Below are positions 51,995 through 60,274 of a DNA stretch of 64,000 nt, in pieces. Positions within the stretch are counted from its first letter, which is position 1. Each line of letters opens with the position of its first letter. The stretch is taken from positions 1-64,000 of the forward strand of contig NZ_JACNMM010000007.1 in assembly GCF_020529025.1 (NCBI RefSeq). The letters are read 5' to 3'. The translations under genes were made by a program, and so were the position numbers. The notes beneath the pieces were generated by a model. The model was not told where the DNA came from. It searched no databases and saw only the letters and a list, made by a program, of their open reading frames with translations. This DNA is from Oceaniglobus trochenteri. Its GTDB lineage: Bacteria; Pseudomonadota; Alphaproteobacteria; Rhodobacterales; Rhodobacteraceae.

Positions 51995-52924
51995 TTGACC
52001 GATCATTACCAGCAAATCCTCGATCTCTGCGCCCCCCTGCCGCCGCTGAAGACGGCGGTGGTGCATCCGGTCAAGGCCAATGTCCTGGGCGCGGTTGTCG
52101 ATGCCGTCACCGAAAACCTGATCCTGCCGGTGCTGATCGGGCCGCGCGCCCGGATCGAATCTGCCGCCGCCGAGGCGGGCATCGACATCGCCGCCTTCGA
52201 GATCGTCGAAGCCGAACACAGCCACGAGGCGGCCCGGAAGGCCGCCCAGATGGCGGCGGCGGGCCGGGTTGCGGCCATCATGAAGGGCGCGATCCATACC
52301 GACGAACTGCTGGGTGCGGTGGTGCGGAGCGATGCCGGGCTGCGCACGGAAAAGCGCATCTCGCACGCCTTCCTGATGAGCATCGAGGACTATCCCAAGC
52401 CCTTCATCATCACCGATGCCGCCGTCAACATCATGCCCGATCTGGCGATCAAGGCCGACATCCTGCAAAACGCCATCAACCTCTGGAAGGTCGTCTTCGG
52501 CTTCGACCAAACTCCGAAGGCCGCGATCCTGGCGGCGGTCGAAACGGTGAACCCGCGCATGCAGCCGACGCTGGACGCCGCCGCCCTGTGCAAGATGGGG
52601 GACCGGGGCCAGATCACCGGCGCCATCATCGACGGCCCGCTGGCCTTCGACAACGCCATCAGCGCCGCCGCCGCACGGCAGAAGGGCATCGTTTCGCCCG
52701 TGGCGGGTGAGGCCGACATCCTTCTGGTGCCCGATATCGAGGCGGGCAACATGCTGGCGAAACAGCTGATCTTCATGGGCGGCGCGGATTCGGCGGGCAT
52801 CGTCATGGGCGCGCGGGTGCCGATCATGCTGACCAGCCGCGCCGACAACCGGCGCGCGCGGCTTCTGTCCTGTGCGCTGGCGGTCCTGGTGGCCGGGGCG
52901 CGGGCGCGGGGCGATCTGAAATGA
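51995..52924 (+). CDS. Phosphate acetyl/butyryltransferase
   Basis: A 309-residue PTA/PTB-family enzyme, which converts an acyl-CoA and phosphate to acyl phosphate and CoA. Family marks include PFIITDAAVNIMPDLAIKAD, AILAAVETVNPRMQPTLDAA and CKMGDRGQITGAIIDGPLAF. TTG 51995 is preferred as start because CCGGAGGACAG lies just upstream. ATG 51971 is an in-frame alternative. In many bacteria this domain is fused to a MaoC-type domain. Here it stands alone, with MaoC two genes upstream. It overlaps the acetate kinase gene by 4 bases. Confidence 0.9.
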   Translation: MTDHYQQILDLCAPLPPLKTAVVHPVKANVLGAVVDAVTENLILPVLIGPRARIESAAAEAGIDIAAFEIVEAEHSHEAARKAAQMAAAGRVAAIMKGAIHTDELLGAVVRSDAGLRTEKRISHAFLMSIEDYPKPFIITDAAVNIMPDLAIKADILQNAINLWKVVFGFDQTPKAAILAAVETVNPRMQPTLDAAALCKMGDRGQITGAIIDGPLAFDNAISAAAARQKGIVSPVAGEADILLVPDIEAGNMLAKQLIFMGGADSAGIVMGARVPIMLTSRADNRRARLLSCALAVLVAGARARGDLK

Positions 52925-54033
52925 CCGACACGCTGCTGGTTCTGAATGCCGGGTCGTCCAGCCTGAAGTTCAGCATGTTCCGGCAGGGCGACCTGGGCCT
53001 GCTGGCCAGGGGGCAGGTCAGCCGCATCGACGGCGCCGCCACCTTCACCGCCGGGCTGACCGGCAAACCGCCCGAAACCCGCGACATGGCCAAGGGCGCC
53101 GATCATGTGGCGGCCCTTGAATCGGTCCTCGATTTCATCGACCGGCACGACGACTCCTGGCGCATCGCTGCCGTGGCGCACCGCGTGGTGCATGGCGGCA
53201 GCGATTTCACCGGCCCCATCCTGGTGAACCCGCAGGTCATCCAGGCGCTGGCCGCGCTGACGCCCCTCGCCCCGCTGCACCAGCCCCATAACCTGGCGGC
53301 GATCGACGCCGCCGGGCGGCTGTTGCCGAAGGTGGCGAACATCGCCTGTTTCGACACCGCCTTTCACACCACCCTGCCCGAATTGCACAGCACCTTCGCC
53401 CTGCGCCGGGAGCTGCGTGACAAGGGCATCTGGCGCTATGGCTTTCATGGGCTGTCCTACCGCTGGATCGCCCGCGTCCTTTCCGAAGATCACCCACAGC
53501 TTGCGGCGGGGCGGGTGGTGGCCGCGCATCTTGGCAATGGCGCCAGCCTCTGCGCGATGCGGGGCGGCGAAAGCCTTGACACCACCATGGGCCTGACCGC
53601 GCTGGACGGGTTGACCATGGGCACCCGCGCGGGCGCCATCGACGCGGGCGCCGTCCTCTACATGCAGCGCGCGCTGGGGATGAGCATCGAGGACACCGAG
53701 GACGAACTTTACCGCCGCTCCGGGCTGCTGGGCCTATCGGGGCTGAGCAACGATGTCGAAACCTTGCTGGGGTCAGACGATCCGCGCGCAGGTTTCGCAC
53801 TGGATCATTTCGCGCTGAGGGTGGCCCAGTTCAGCGCGAAGATGGCGGTGTCCATGGGCGGGCTGGACGGAGTCGTTTTCACGGGGGGCATCGGCGAACA
53901 TGCCGCGCCGGTGCGCGAGGCCATTCTTGCGCGGCTGGCTTTCCTTGCCCCCTTCGAGGTCCAAATCATTCCCGCGAACGAGGAACGGATGATGGCCATC
54001 GAGGCGCAGGCGGTTCTGTCGGCCACGGGCTGA
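52921..54033 (+). CDS. ackA: Acetate/butyrate kinase
   Basis: A 370-residue kinase of the acetokinase family (usually about 400). Visible motifs are LVLNAGSSSLKFSMF, AHRVVHGGSDF, GFHGLSYRWIA, AAHLGNGASLCAM, MGLTALDGLTMGTRAG and VFTGGIGEHAAPVRE. It forms ATP from acyl phosphate and ADP, the second half of substrate-level phosphorylation with the phosphotransacylase encoded just before. The acyl group need not be acetyl, given the CoA transferase context. Confidence 0.92.
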   Translation: MTDTLLVLNAGSSSLKFSMFRQGDLGLLARGQVSRIDGAATFTAGLTGKPPETRDMAKGADHVAALESVLDFIDRHDDSWRIAAVAHRVVHGGSDFTGPILVNPQVIQALAALTPLAPLHQPHNLAAIDAAGRLLPKVANIACFDTAFHTTLPELHSTFALRRELRDKGIWRYGFHGLSYRWIARVLSEDHPQLAAGRVVAAHLGNGASLCAMRGGESLDTTMGLTALDGLTMGTRAGAIDAGAVLYMQRALGMSIEDTEDELYRRSGLLGLSGLSNDVETLLGSDDPRAGFALDHFALRVAQFSAKMAVSMGGLDGVVFTGGIGEHAAPVREAILARLAFLAPFEVQIIPANEERMMAIEAQAVLSATG

Positions 54034-54061
54034 ACCCCTGCCCGGCCAACGACAGCACCGG

Positions 54062-54826
54062 CTATTCCGAGATGAAGCGGCGCTGCATCTCCATCTCCTG
54101 CCCGCGCATCAGGGCCCAGGCGGTTTCCATATGCGCCTTCATGATCGCCCGCGCAGCGCCGCCATCGCCCTCGCGCAGGGCCATGACCAGCCGCACCTGG
54201 TAATCCCGCCCGCGCGCCCAAAGCTCGGCGTTGGGCGGGGCGTAAAGTTCGCGGTGCACCGTCAGGTCCGACAGCATGTTCACCATGAAATCGATCACGA
54301 AGCTGAGAAGCGGATTGTCCGATTGCGCCGCCAGGATCGCGTGAAAGCGCAGCGAGGCGACATGCTGCCGGCGTTCTTCATCCAGCGTGCGGGCGGGGTG
54401 GGAATATTGCGCGGTATTCGCCTCAAGCTCGGCCAGCACCGTTTCGGGCAGGTGGCCTGCCAGCCCCGCCACCAGTTCGGGCTCCAGCGCCAGGCGCAGC
54501 TGGTAGATGTCGCCGATGGTCAGATCCTTGAAGTAGAAATAGTTGCCCAGAAGCGCCTTGGCCCTTTCGCGGCTGACCTCGTGCACGAAGCTGCCCCCGC
54601 CCGGGCCGGTGCGGGTCTTGATCAGGCCCTGCGCTTCCAGAATGCGCATCGCCTCGCGGATCGTGCCCTTGGACATCGAGAACCGCGCAATCATCTCGAC
54701 CTCGCCGGGCAGCCTGTCACCCGGGCGCAGGCCTTCCTCCACGACCCAGCTCTTGATCGCCTCGGCCACCTGCACCGGGCGGCTGAGCTTGGGTTCAACT
54801 TTCGATGGGGTGGTGACAGGCGGCAA
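54062..54826 (-). CDS. FadR-type (FCD) GntR transcriptional regulator
   Basis: A 254-residue GntR regulator. The winged helix includes PGEVEMIARFSMSKGTIREA and MRILEAQGLIKTRTGPGG, and the FCD domain starts near DIYQLRLALEPELVAG. The start is taken as TTG 54826, with AGAGGAT upstream. The gene overlaps the end of the Dpp ATPase gene. A frame back to 54910 has no good start. It is the last gene of the peptide importer operon and probably binds the TATCATGATA dyads upstream of DppA. Confidence 0.85.
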   Translation of the reverse strand: MPPVTTPSKVEPKLSRPVQVAEAIKSWVVEEGLRPGDRLPGEVEMIARFSMSKGTIREAMRILEAQGLIKTRTGPGGGSFVHEVSRERAKALLGNYFYFKDLTIGDIYQLRLALEPELVAGLAGHLPETVLAELEANTAQYSHPARTLDEERRQHVASLRFHAILAAQSDNPLLSFVIDFMVNMLSDLTVHRELYAPPNAELWARGRDYQVRLVMALREGDGGAARAIMKAHMETAWALMRGQEMEMQRRFISE

Positions 54827-55751
54827 ACTGATCCTCTTGCATCTGGCGCAGCGCCGGGTCTTCGGCGCGGCAAATCTGGGTGGCACGGGGACAGCGGCCC
54901 GCAAAGGCACAGCCCGGCGGCGGGTTCAGCGGATCGGGAAGCTCGCTCCCCTTCTGCTCGGGTGCCGTCAGGGGGCGGCCCACCACCGGCGCGCTGTCGG
55001 CCAGAAGTTTCGTATAGGGATGTTTGGGCGCGCTGAAAATCGTCTTTGCGTTGCCGATTTCCACCACCGCCCCGAAATAGAGAACCACCACCCGGTCGCT
55101 GACCGCCTCGACCACGGCCAGATCGTGGCTGATGAACAGATAGGTCAGGTCGAATTCGTCGCGCAACCGCGCCATGAGGTTCAGCACCTGCGCCTGAACC
55201 GACACGTCCAGCGCCGACACCGGTTCGTCCAGAACGATGATCCGGGGGCTGGCGGCAAGGGCGCGGGCGATGCCGATACGCTGGGCCTGCCCACCGGAAA
55301 ATTCGTGGGGATAACGATCAAGGAACTCCTCGCGCAGGTTCACGCTGTCGAAGATTTCGGCAATGCGGGCGGTGCGTTCGGCCTTTTCCATCCCGTAAAG
55401 CCGCTTGAGCGGCGTTTCCATGATCTGGCGAATGGTCTTGCGAGGGTTCAGGCTGCTGATCGGGTCTTGAAAGACATACTGGATCAACCGCCCGAAGACC
55501 GCCGGATCGGCATTGTCCAGCGCCTTGCCGGCGATTTCGATATGGCCCGTGGTCGGATCGAGCAGCCCCACCAGCATCCGCGCCAGGGTGGATTTGCCGC
55601 AGCCGGATTCGCCCACGATGCCCAGGGTTTCGCCGCTTTCCACCGTGAACGACATGGGCCGGACCGCCCGCACCCCGGGGCGCGCCGGGCCGAACAGGCG
55701 GCGCGGCAGGGGGAATGTCTTCGACAGATCGGTGACGGCAAGGGCGGTCAT
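54795..55751 (-). CDS. Peptide ABC transporter ATP-binding protein (DppF/OppF type)
   Basis: A 318-residue ATPase with Walker A GESGCGKSTLARMLVGL, signature FSGGQAQRIGIARALA and Walker B IIVLDEPVSALDVSVQ. The C-terminal oligopeptide-transporter region contains a cysteine cluster of the kind found in DppD/DppF: GCAFAGRCPRATQICRAEDP. It partners the ATPase half of the fusion protein encoded upstream. Its start overlaps the stop of that gene. Confidence 0.93.
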   Translation of the reverse strand: MTALAVTDLSKTFPLPRRLFGPARPGVRAVRPMSFTVESGETLGIVGESGCGKSTLARMLVGLLDPTTGHIEIAGKALDNADPAVFGRLIQYVFQDPISSLNPRKTIRQIMETPLKRLYGMEKAERTARIAEIFDSVNLREEFLDRYPHEFSGGQAQRIGIARALAASPRIIVLDEPVSALDVSVQAQVLNLMARLRDEFDLTYLFISHDLAVVEAVSDRVVVLYFGAVVEIGNAKTIFSAPKHPYTKLLADSAPVVGRPLTAPEQKGSELPDPLNPPPGCAFAGRCPRATQICRAEDPALRQMQEDQFAACHHPIES

Positions 55752-57616
55752 GTCACGGGCTCCTCGGGGAACAGGCAGCGCACGGCGCGGGGGGCTTGCC
55801 CGTCCAGCGGAATGTCACCGCGCCGGCATTCGTCGCGCGCCTTGTCACAGCGCGGAGCGAAGGCGCAGCCCTCGGGCAGGTTGTCCACCACCGGCGGCAG
55901 GCCCGGAATCGCGGCCAGTTCACGCTGCCCGCCGCCCAGTTCGGGCACACAGGCAATCAGGCGTTTCGTATAGGGATGGGCGGGGGCGTTCAGCACCGTA
56001 TCGGTGGGCCCCTGTTCCACGATGCGCCCGGCATACATCACCGCCACGCTGTCGCACAGCTGCGCCACGACGCCGAAGTCATGGGTGATGAACACGATGG
56101 CCAGACCGCGTTCGCGCCGCAGGTCATCAAGCAGCGCCAGTATCTGCGCCTGCACGGTCACGTCCAGCGCGGTGGTCGGCTCATCCGCGATGATCACCTC
56201 GGGGTCGTTGGCCAGGGCCATGGCAATGCCCACGCGCTGACGCATCCCGCCGGACATTTCGTGCGGGTAATTGTCCAGCCGGCTTTCGGCATTCGGCATC
56301 CGCACCGATTTCAGCAGGTCCAGCGCGCGGGCGCGGGCCTCGCGGTCGCTCGGCTTGTGATGCACCTGGATCGCCTCGGCCAACTGGTGGCCGACCTTGT
56401 AGAGCGGATGCAGCGTCGCCAGCGGGTCCTGGAAGATATAGGCCACCTTCTCGCCCCGCTTGGCACGCAGGGTTTCATATTTCGCACCCAGCAGATCCTC
56501 GCCCTCAAGCCGCACCGCGCCGCCGGTGATGACGCCGGGGGGCGACGACACAAGCCCCATGACAGACAGCGCCGTCACCGATTTGCCCGACCCGCTTTCG
56601 CCGATCACGCCCAGGCATTCGCCCGGCTTGACCGCCAGAGACACCCGGTTCACCGCGCGATAGATGCGCTTGCCGACGTGGAACTGCGTCTCAAGGTGCT
56701 GAATCGCCAGCAGATCGTCGGTGGCGGGGGGCACGTCGCCCCTGCGGCGCACCTGCGTCATCGGCAGGGGGCGCGACAGGGCGCCGGATTTCAGGCGCGG
56801 GTCAAGGGCATCGCGGATGCCGTCGCCCAGAAGGTTCACGCTCATCACGATGAGGAAGATCATAACCCCCGGAACGAACGAGGTATGGGGCGCCGAGATC
56901 AGCGCCGCCCGCGCCTCGCCCAGCATCGAGCCGAGATCGGCCTGGGGCGGCTGGCTGCCCAGCCCCAGGAAGGACAGGCCCGCCGTTTCAAGGATCATCC
57001 AGCCCACGGTGGTGGACATGGCGATCACGATCACGGGCAGGACGTTGGGGAACAGCTCTTGCAGGATGATCCGGGTATGGCCCAGCCCGGCAAGGCGCGC
57101 GGCGTCGATGAATTCGCGTTGCGCCAGCCCGGCGGTGATGCCGCGGATGTTTCTGGCAAAAAACGGGATGTTCACCGCCGCCACGGCGATCAGCGCGTTC
57201 AGCAATCCGGGGCCAAGGGCCGCAACGATGGCCAGCGCCAAAAGGATATAGGGAAAGGCCATCAGCATATCGACGCCACGCATGATGATATTGTCGATCC
57301 GCCCGCCGAAGTACCCCGCGATGATCCCGATGGCCGACCCGATGCTGGCGGCAATCAGCGCCGCAACCACCCCCACGGCCAGCGAAAGCCGCGTGCCGTA
57401 AAGCAGCCGCGACAGGAGATCGCGGCCCAGGTGATCGGTGCCCAGAAGATGCCCCTCGCTGAAGGGCGGCTGAAACCGGTCGGCGGTGGCGATCACGTCC
57501 GGGTCGGGCAGCGGCAACAGCGGGATGGCCAGAACCAGCAAAAGGATCGCCCCCAGAACCACGGCCCCCAGGGCGGCAAGGCGGTTGCGGAACAGAAGGC
57601 GCAGAAAGGCGCTCAT
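55748..57616 (-). CDS. Peptide ABC transporter permease-ATPase fusion (DppC-DppD)
   Basis: A 622-residue protein that joins a DppC-type permease (about residues 1-280, starting [20 protein letters not shown], with [20 protein letters not shown]) to a DppD-type ATPase (about 300-622) in one reading frame. The ATPase half has [53 protein letters not shown] and the cysteine-rich [22 protein letters not shown] 57616 overlaps the DppB stop. In most bacteria these are two genes. Fused forms exist in some Alphaproteobacteria, to my knowledge. It joins translocation and one ATPase in a single chain. Confidence 0.9.
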   Translation of the reverse strand: MSAFLRLLFRNRLAALGAVVLGAILLLVLAIPLLPLPDPDVIATADRFQPPFSEGHLLGTDHLGRDLLSRLLYGTRLSLAVGVVAALIAASIGSAIGIIAGYFGGRIDNIIMRGVDMLMAFPYILLALAIVAALGPGLLNALIAVAAVNIPFFARNIRGITAGLAQREFIDAARLAGLGHTRIILQELFPNVLPVIVIAMSTTVGWMILETAGLSFLGLGSQPPQADLGSMLGEARAALISAPHTSFVPGVMIFLIVMSVNLLGDGIRDALDPRLKSGALSRPLPMTQVRRRGDVPPATDDLLAIQHLETQFHVGKRIYRAVNRVSLAVKPGECLGVIGESGSGKSVTALSVMGLVSSPPGVITGGAVRLEGEDLLGAKYETLRAKRGEKVAYIFQDPLATLHPLYKVGHQLAEAIQVHHKPSDREARARALDLLKSVRMPNAESRLDNYPHEMSGGMRQRVGIAMALANDPEVIIADEPTTALDVTVQAQILALLDDLRRERGLAIVFITHDFGVVAQLCDSVAVMYAGRIVEQGPTDTVLNAPAHPYTKRLIACVPELGGGQRELAAIPGLPPVVDNLPEGCAFAPRCDKARDECRRGDIPLDGQAPRAVRCLFPEEPVT

Positions 57617-58560
57617 GTCTTGATCCTCGGGTCCAGCAGGCTTTGCGCAACGTCCACCGCGATGTTGAACAGCACATAGCAGGCGGCCACGAAGACCACG
57701 CCGCCCTGCACCAGGATGATGTCGCGCTTGAGGATCGCATCCACCAGCATCCGCCCCACCCCGGGCCACTGGAACACCAGTTCGATATAGACGGCGCCGG
57801 ACAACACGAACCCGGCCTGGATGCCCAGAACCGGGATAATGCTGACCATGGCCGCGCGCAGGGCATGGCCCATCAGCACCCGGCGTTCGGGCACCCCCTT
57901 GGCGCGGGCGGTGCGGATATAATCCTGGCGCAATACTTCGAGCATGGCCGAGCGGGACAGGCGCGCGATCACCCCCGTGGCCACGGCGGCCAGCGCAAGG
58001 GCTGGCATGGCAAGGTGGCGCAACAGGTCAGGCAGATCGCCGCCGCCATAGATCGCGTACATCCCCGACACCGGCAGCCAGCGCAGGTTCACCGCGAAGA
58101 GAAGGATCATCATCATGCCAAGGAAGAACGACGGCACCGAGATGCCGATCAGCACGACGAAGGTGATCGCCTTGTCGGCAAGGCCATACTGCCGCGCCGC
58201 CGAAACCACGCCCGCAAGAATGCCCAGAAGCGAACAGAGGACAAAGCTGGTACCGGCCAGAACCAGCGTGGCGCTGAACCGTTCGACAATCTCGTCCAGC
58301 GCCGGGCGGTTCAGGGAAAACGACCGCCCGAAATCGCCGGTCAACATGTTGCCAAGCCAGATGAAATACCGCTGCACCAGGGGCTTGTCCAAGCCCAGGT
58401 CTCGGTTCAACTTGGCGACGTTTTCGGGGGTGGCATAGCTGCCCAGAATGGCGGTGGCCGGATCGCCCGGGATCATCGCCATGATCAGGAACACGATCAC
58501 CGTGATCCCCAGCAAGACCGGGATGGCCGACAGCAGGCGTTTCAGAATGTATCGGCCCAT
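57613..58560 (-). CDS. Peptide ABC transporter permease (DppB type)
   Basis: A 315-residue permease with six membrane segments. The start, MGRYILKRLLSAIPVLLGIT, and the EAA-like loop RTARAKGVPERRVLMGHALR are typical of DppB/OppB. It pairs with the permease half of the fusion protein and follows the binding-protein gene after a hairpin. Confidence 0.94.
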   Translation of the reverse strand: MGRYILKRLLSAIPVLLGITVIVFLIMAMIPGDPATAILGSYATPENVAKLNRDLGLDKPLVQRYFIWLGNMLTGDFGRSFSLNRPALDEIVERFSATLVLAGTSFVLCSLLGILAGVVSAARQYGLADKAITFVVLIGISVPSFFLGMMMILLFAVNLRWLPVSGMYAIYGGGDLPDLLRHLAMPALALAAVATGVIARLSRSAMLEVLRQDYIRTARAKGVPERRVLMGHALRAAMVSIIPVLGIQAGFVLSGAVYIELVFQWPGVGRMLVDAILKRDIILVQGGVVFVAACYVLFNIAVDVAQSLLDPRIKT

Positions 58561-58579
58561 GGTTCCCCCCGGATGGTCG

Positions 58580-58599
58580 GGGGGCGGCGCACCGCCCCC
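58580..58599 (-). terminator. Intercistronic hairpin after DppA gene
   Basis: GGGGGCGG and CCGCCCCC form a perfect 8-bp stem with a CGCA loop, in the 46-base gap between DppA and DppB. It lacks a T-tract, and is one of seven hairpins directly following binding-protein genes. Confidence 0.5.
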
Positions 58600-58606
58600 G
58601 CCGGTT

Positions 58607-60172
58607 TCAGTTCTTCACGACATCCGCAAGCTGCAGCAGGAACGACGGTTCAAGGCTGAAACTCTCGACCCGGTCGTTTGTCACCGCGTTCTGTTTCCAG
58701 TGGGCGACGAAGACCCAGGGCGCATCCTCCTGCACGATCTTCTGCATCTTCTGGTACAGTTCGGCGCGCTTGCCCTGATCGGTGGCGGTGCGGGCCTCTT
58801 CCAGAAGGGCATCGACCTCGGGGTTGGAATAGTAACCCGAGTTGAAGCCGCCCTTGTCGGGCCAGGCATCGGTGCGCAGCGCAAGATAGGGCAGCGTGTC
58901 GGGGTCGTTGGTCATCCAGGCCATTTCGGCCATGTCGGCCTTGCCCTCCAGACCCGGGTTCACTTCGCCAAGGAAGGTGTTCCATTCGTAGGTTTCGATC
59001 TTCACGTCCAGACCCACGGCGGCCAGATCGGCCTGGATCGCGGTGCCCATGGCGATCGGGTCAAGCATGCCGGAGCCGCCCTCGGTGACATAGAAGGTCA
59101 GGCTTGCGCCCTCGGCCCCCGCTTCGGCCAACAACTCCCTGGCGCGGGCGGGATCGTAGGGATAGGGATCGAGATCAGCGTTATAGGCCCAGGCGAAGGC
59201 GGGCGGCGTCGGGCCTGCGGCCACGGCGGCGGTGCCTTCCAGCACGTCGTCGACGATCGCCTCCTTGTTGATCGCGTAGTTGGCGGCCTGGCGCACGCGC
59301 TTGTCGGCGAAGGGGCCTTCCTTGGCGTTCAGGATCAGGAACCAGACGTGGGGCCCGGCCTGTTCGACCACCCTGAATTCATCGCCCTGGAATTGCCCCA
59401 GCGCGGTTGGCGGCACCTCGACCATCATGTCGATCCCGCCCGCCAGCATTTCGGCAACCCGGGTGTTGGCATCGGTGATGGGACGGAAGACGACGGCCTG
59501 GGTGCCCGCCGGATCGCCCCAATACTCGGGGTTGCGTTCCACGACGACCGCTTCGTTGCTGCGCCATTCGGCGAACTTGAAGGGGCCGGTGCCCACGGGG
59601 TTGCGCCCGAAATCGGCGCCCCCGGCTTCGACCGCGGGCGGGGAAACCAGCAGGCCGGTGGGATAGGCCAGGTTCGACAGGAAGGGCGCGTAGGGTTCGT
59701 TCAGGGTGAATTTCACGGTCAGGTCATCGACCGCCTCGGTTTCCTGCACGGCACTGAAGAAAAAGGCGAGCGGAAACGGCCCCGTGTCGTGGAAGGGGTG
59801 CGATTCGTCCAGCATCCGGTCGAAGTTGAATTTCACCGCCTCGGCGTTGAATGGGGTGCCATCGTGAAACGTCACGCCATCACGCAGGGTGAAGGTGTAT
59901 TCGGTGCCGTCTTCGCTGATCTGCCAATCGGTGGCCAACTGCGGTTCAACCTCAAGCGTGCCGGGCTTGTAGCGCACCAAGCCTTCGTAAAGGTTCACAA
60001 GAATGCGGAAATCGTTCACCGCCGTCACTGCCGCCGGGTCCAGCGATTTCGGCTCGGCGATCTGGCCGACGATCAGCACGCCTTCCGGGGTCTGCGCGCT
60101 GGCGCTCAACGGCATGGCCAGGGCAACGGCCCCCGCCAGAACGCCCCGCCGCGTCCAATTCAAAAGCTTCAT
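58607..60172 (-). CDS. Peptide/nickel-class ABC substrate-binding protein (DppA type)
   Basis: A 521-residue family 5 binding protein. Signal peptide: MKLLNWTRRGVLAGAVALAM with cleavage near SASAQ. TRRGVLA fits a Tat signal. Characteristic segments are EPKSLDPAAVTAVNDFRILV, YEGLVRYKPGTLEVEPQLAT and VTFHDGTPFNAEAVKFNFDR. ATG 60172 has GGGAG upstream. A GTG three codons earlier would overlap this site. It is first in the Dpp-type operon, divergent from the DUF1028 gene. Confidence 0.93.
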   Translation of the reverse strand: MKLLNWTRRGVLAGAVALAMPLSASAQTPEGVLIVGQIAEPKSLDPAAVTAVNDFRILVNLYEGLVRYKPGTLEVEPQLATDWQISEDGTEYTFTLRDGVTFHDGTPFNAEAVKFNFDRMLDESHPFHDTGPFPLAFFFSAVQETEAVDDLTVKFTLNEPYAPFLSNLAYPTGLLVSPPAVEAGGADFGRNPVGTGPFKFAEWRSNEAVVVERNPEYWGDPAGTQAVVFRPITDANTRVAEMLAGGIDMMVEVPPTALGQFQGDEFRVVEQAGPHVWFLILNAKEGPFADKRVRQAANYAINKEAIVDDVLEGTAAVAAGPTPPAFAWAYNADLDPYPYDPARARELLAEAGAEGASLTFYVTEGGSGMLDPIAMGTAIQADLAAVGLDVKIETYEWNTFLGEVNPGLEGKADMAEMAWMTNDPDTLPYLALRTDAWPDKGGFNSGYYSNPEVDALLEEARTATDQGKRAELYQKMQKIVQEDAPWVFVAHWKQNAVTNDRVESFSLEPSFLLQLADVVKN

Positions 60173-60207
60173 GAGGTCCACTCCCTGATCTGATTATTGC
60201 CCTCAAT

Positions 60208-60246
60208 TTATCATGATAATTTGCGCCGGTCAATTTTTCATGATAA
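60208..60246. promoter_or_regulatory. Paired TTATCATGATAA operators in the dppA/DUF1028 promoter
   Basis: TTATCATGATAA at 60208-60219 is a perfect 12-base palindrome, and TTTTCATGATAA at 60235-60246 repeats it with one change, 27 bases away. Both lie in the 102-base divergent gap. Spacing and symmetry suggest a dimeric repressor, most likely the GntR at the end of the Dpp operon (inference). Confidence 0.6.
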
Positions 60247-60274
60247 ATACGGAACAAATGTTCAGAGGCGGCCC

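Noticed and set aside
50555-52510. 651-codon minus-strand frame opposite MaoC, CaiB and phosphotransacylase
   Set aside because: No domain is visible, while the plus strand encodes three well-conserved proteins.
55796-57679. 627-codon plus-strand frame opposite the DppC-DppD fusion
   Set aside because: It is an antisense shadow rich in Arg, His and Gln.
2276-58599. Treating the post-binding-protein hairpins as one dispersed repeat family
   Set aside because: Their stem sequences are unrelated to each other. Only the position is shared.
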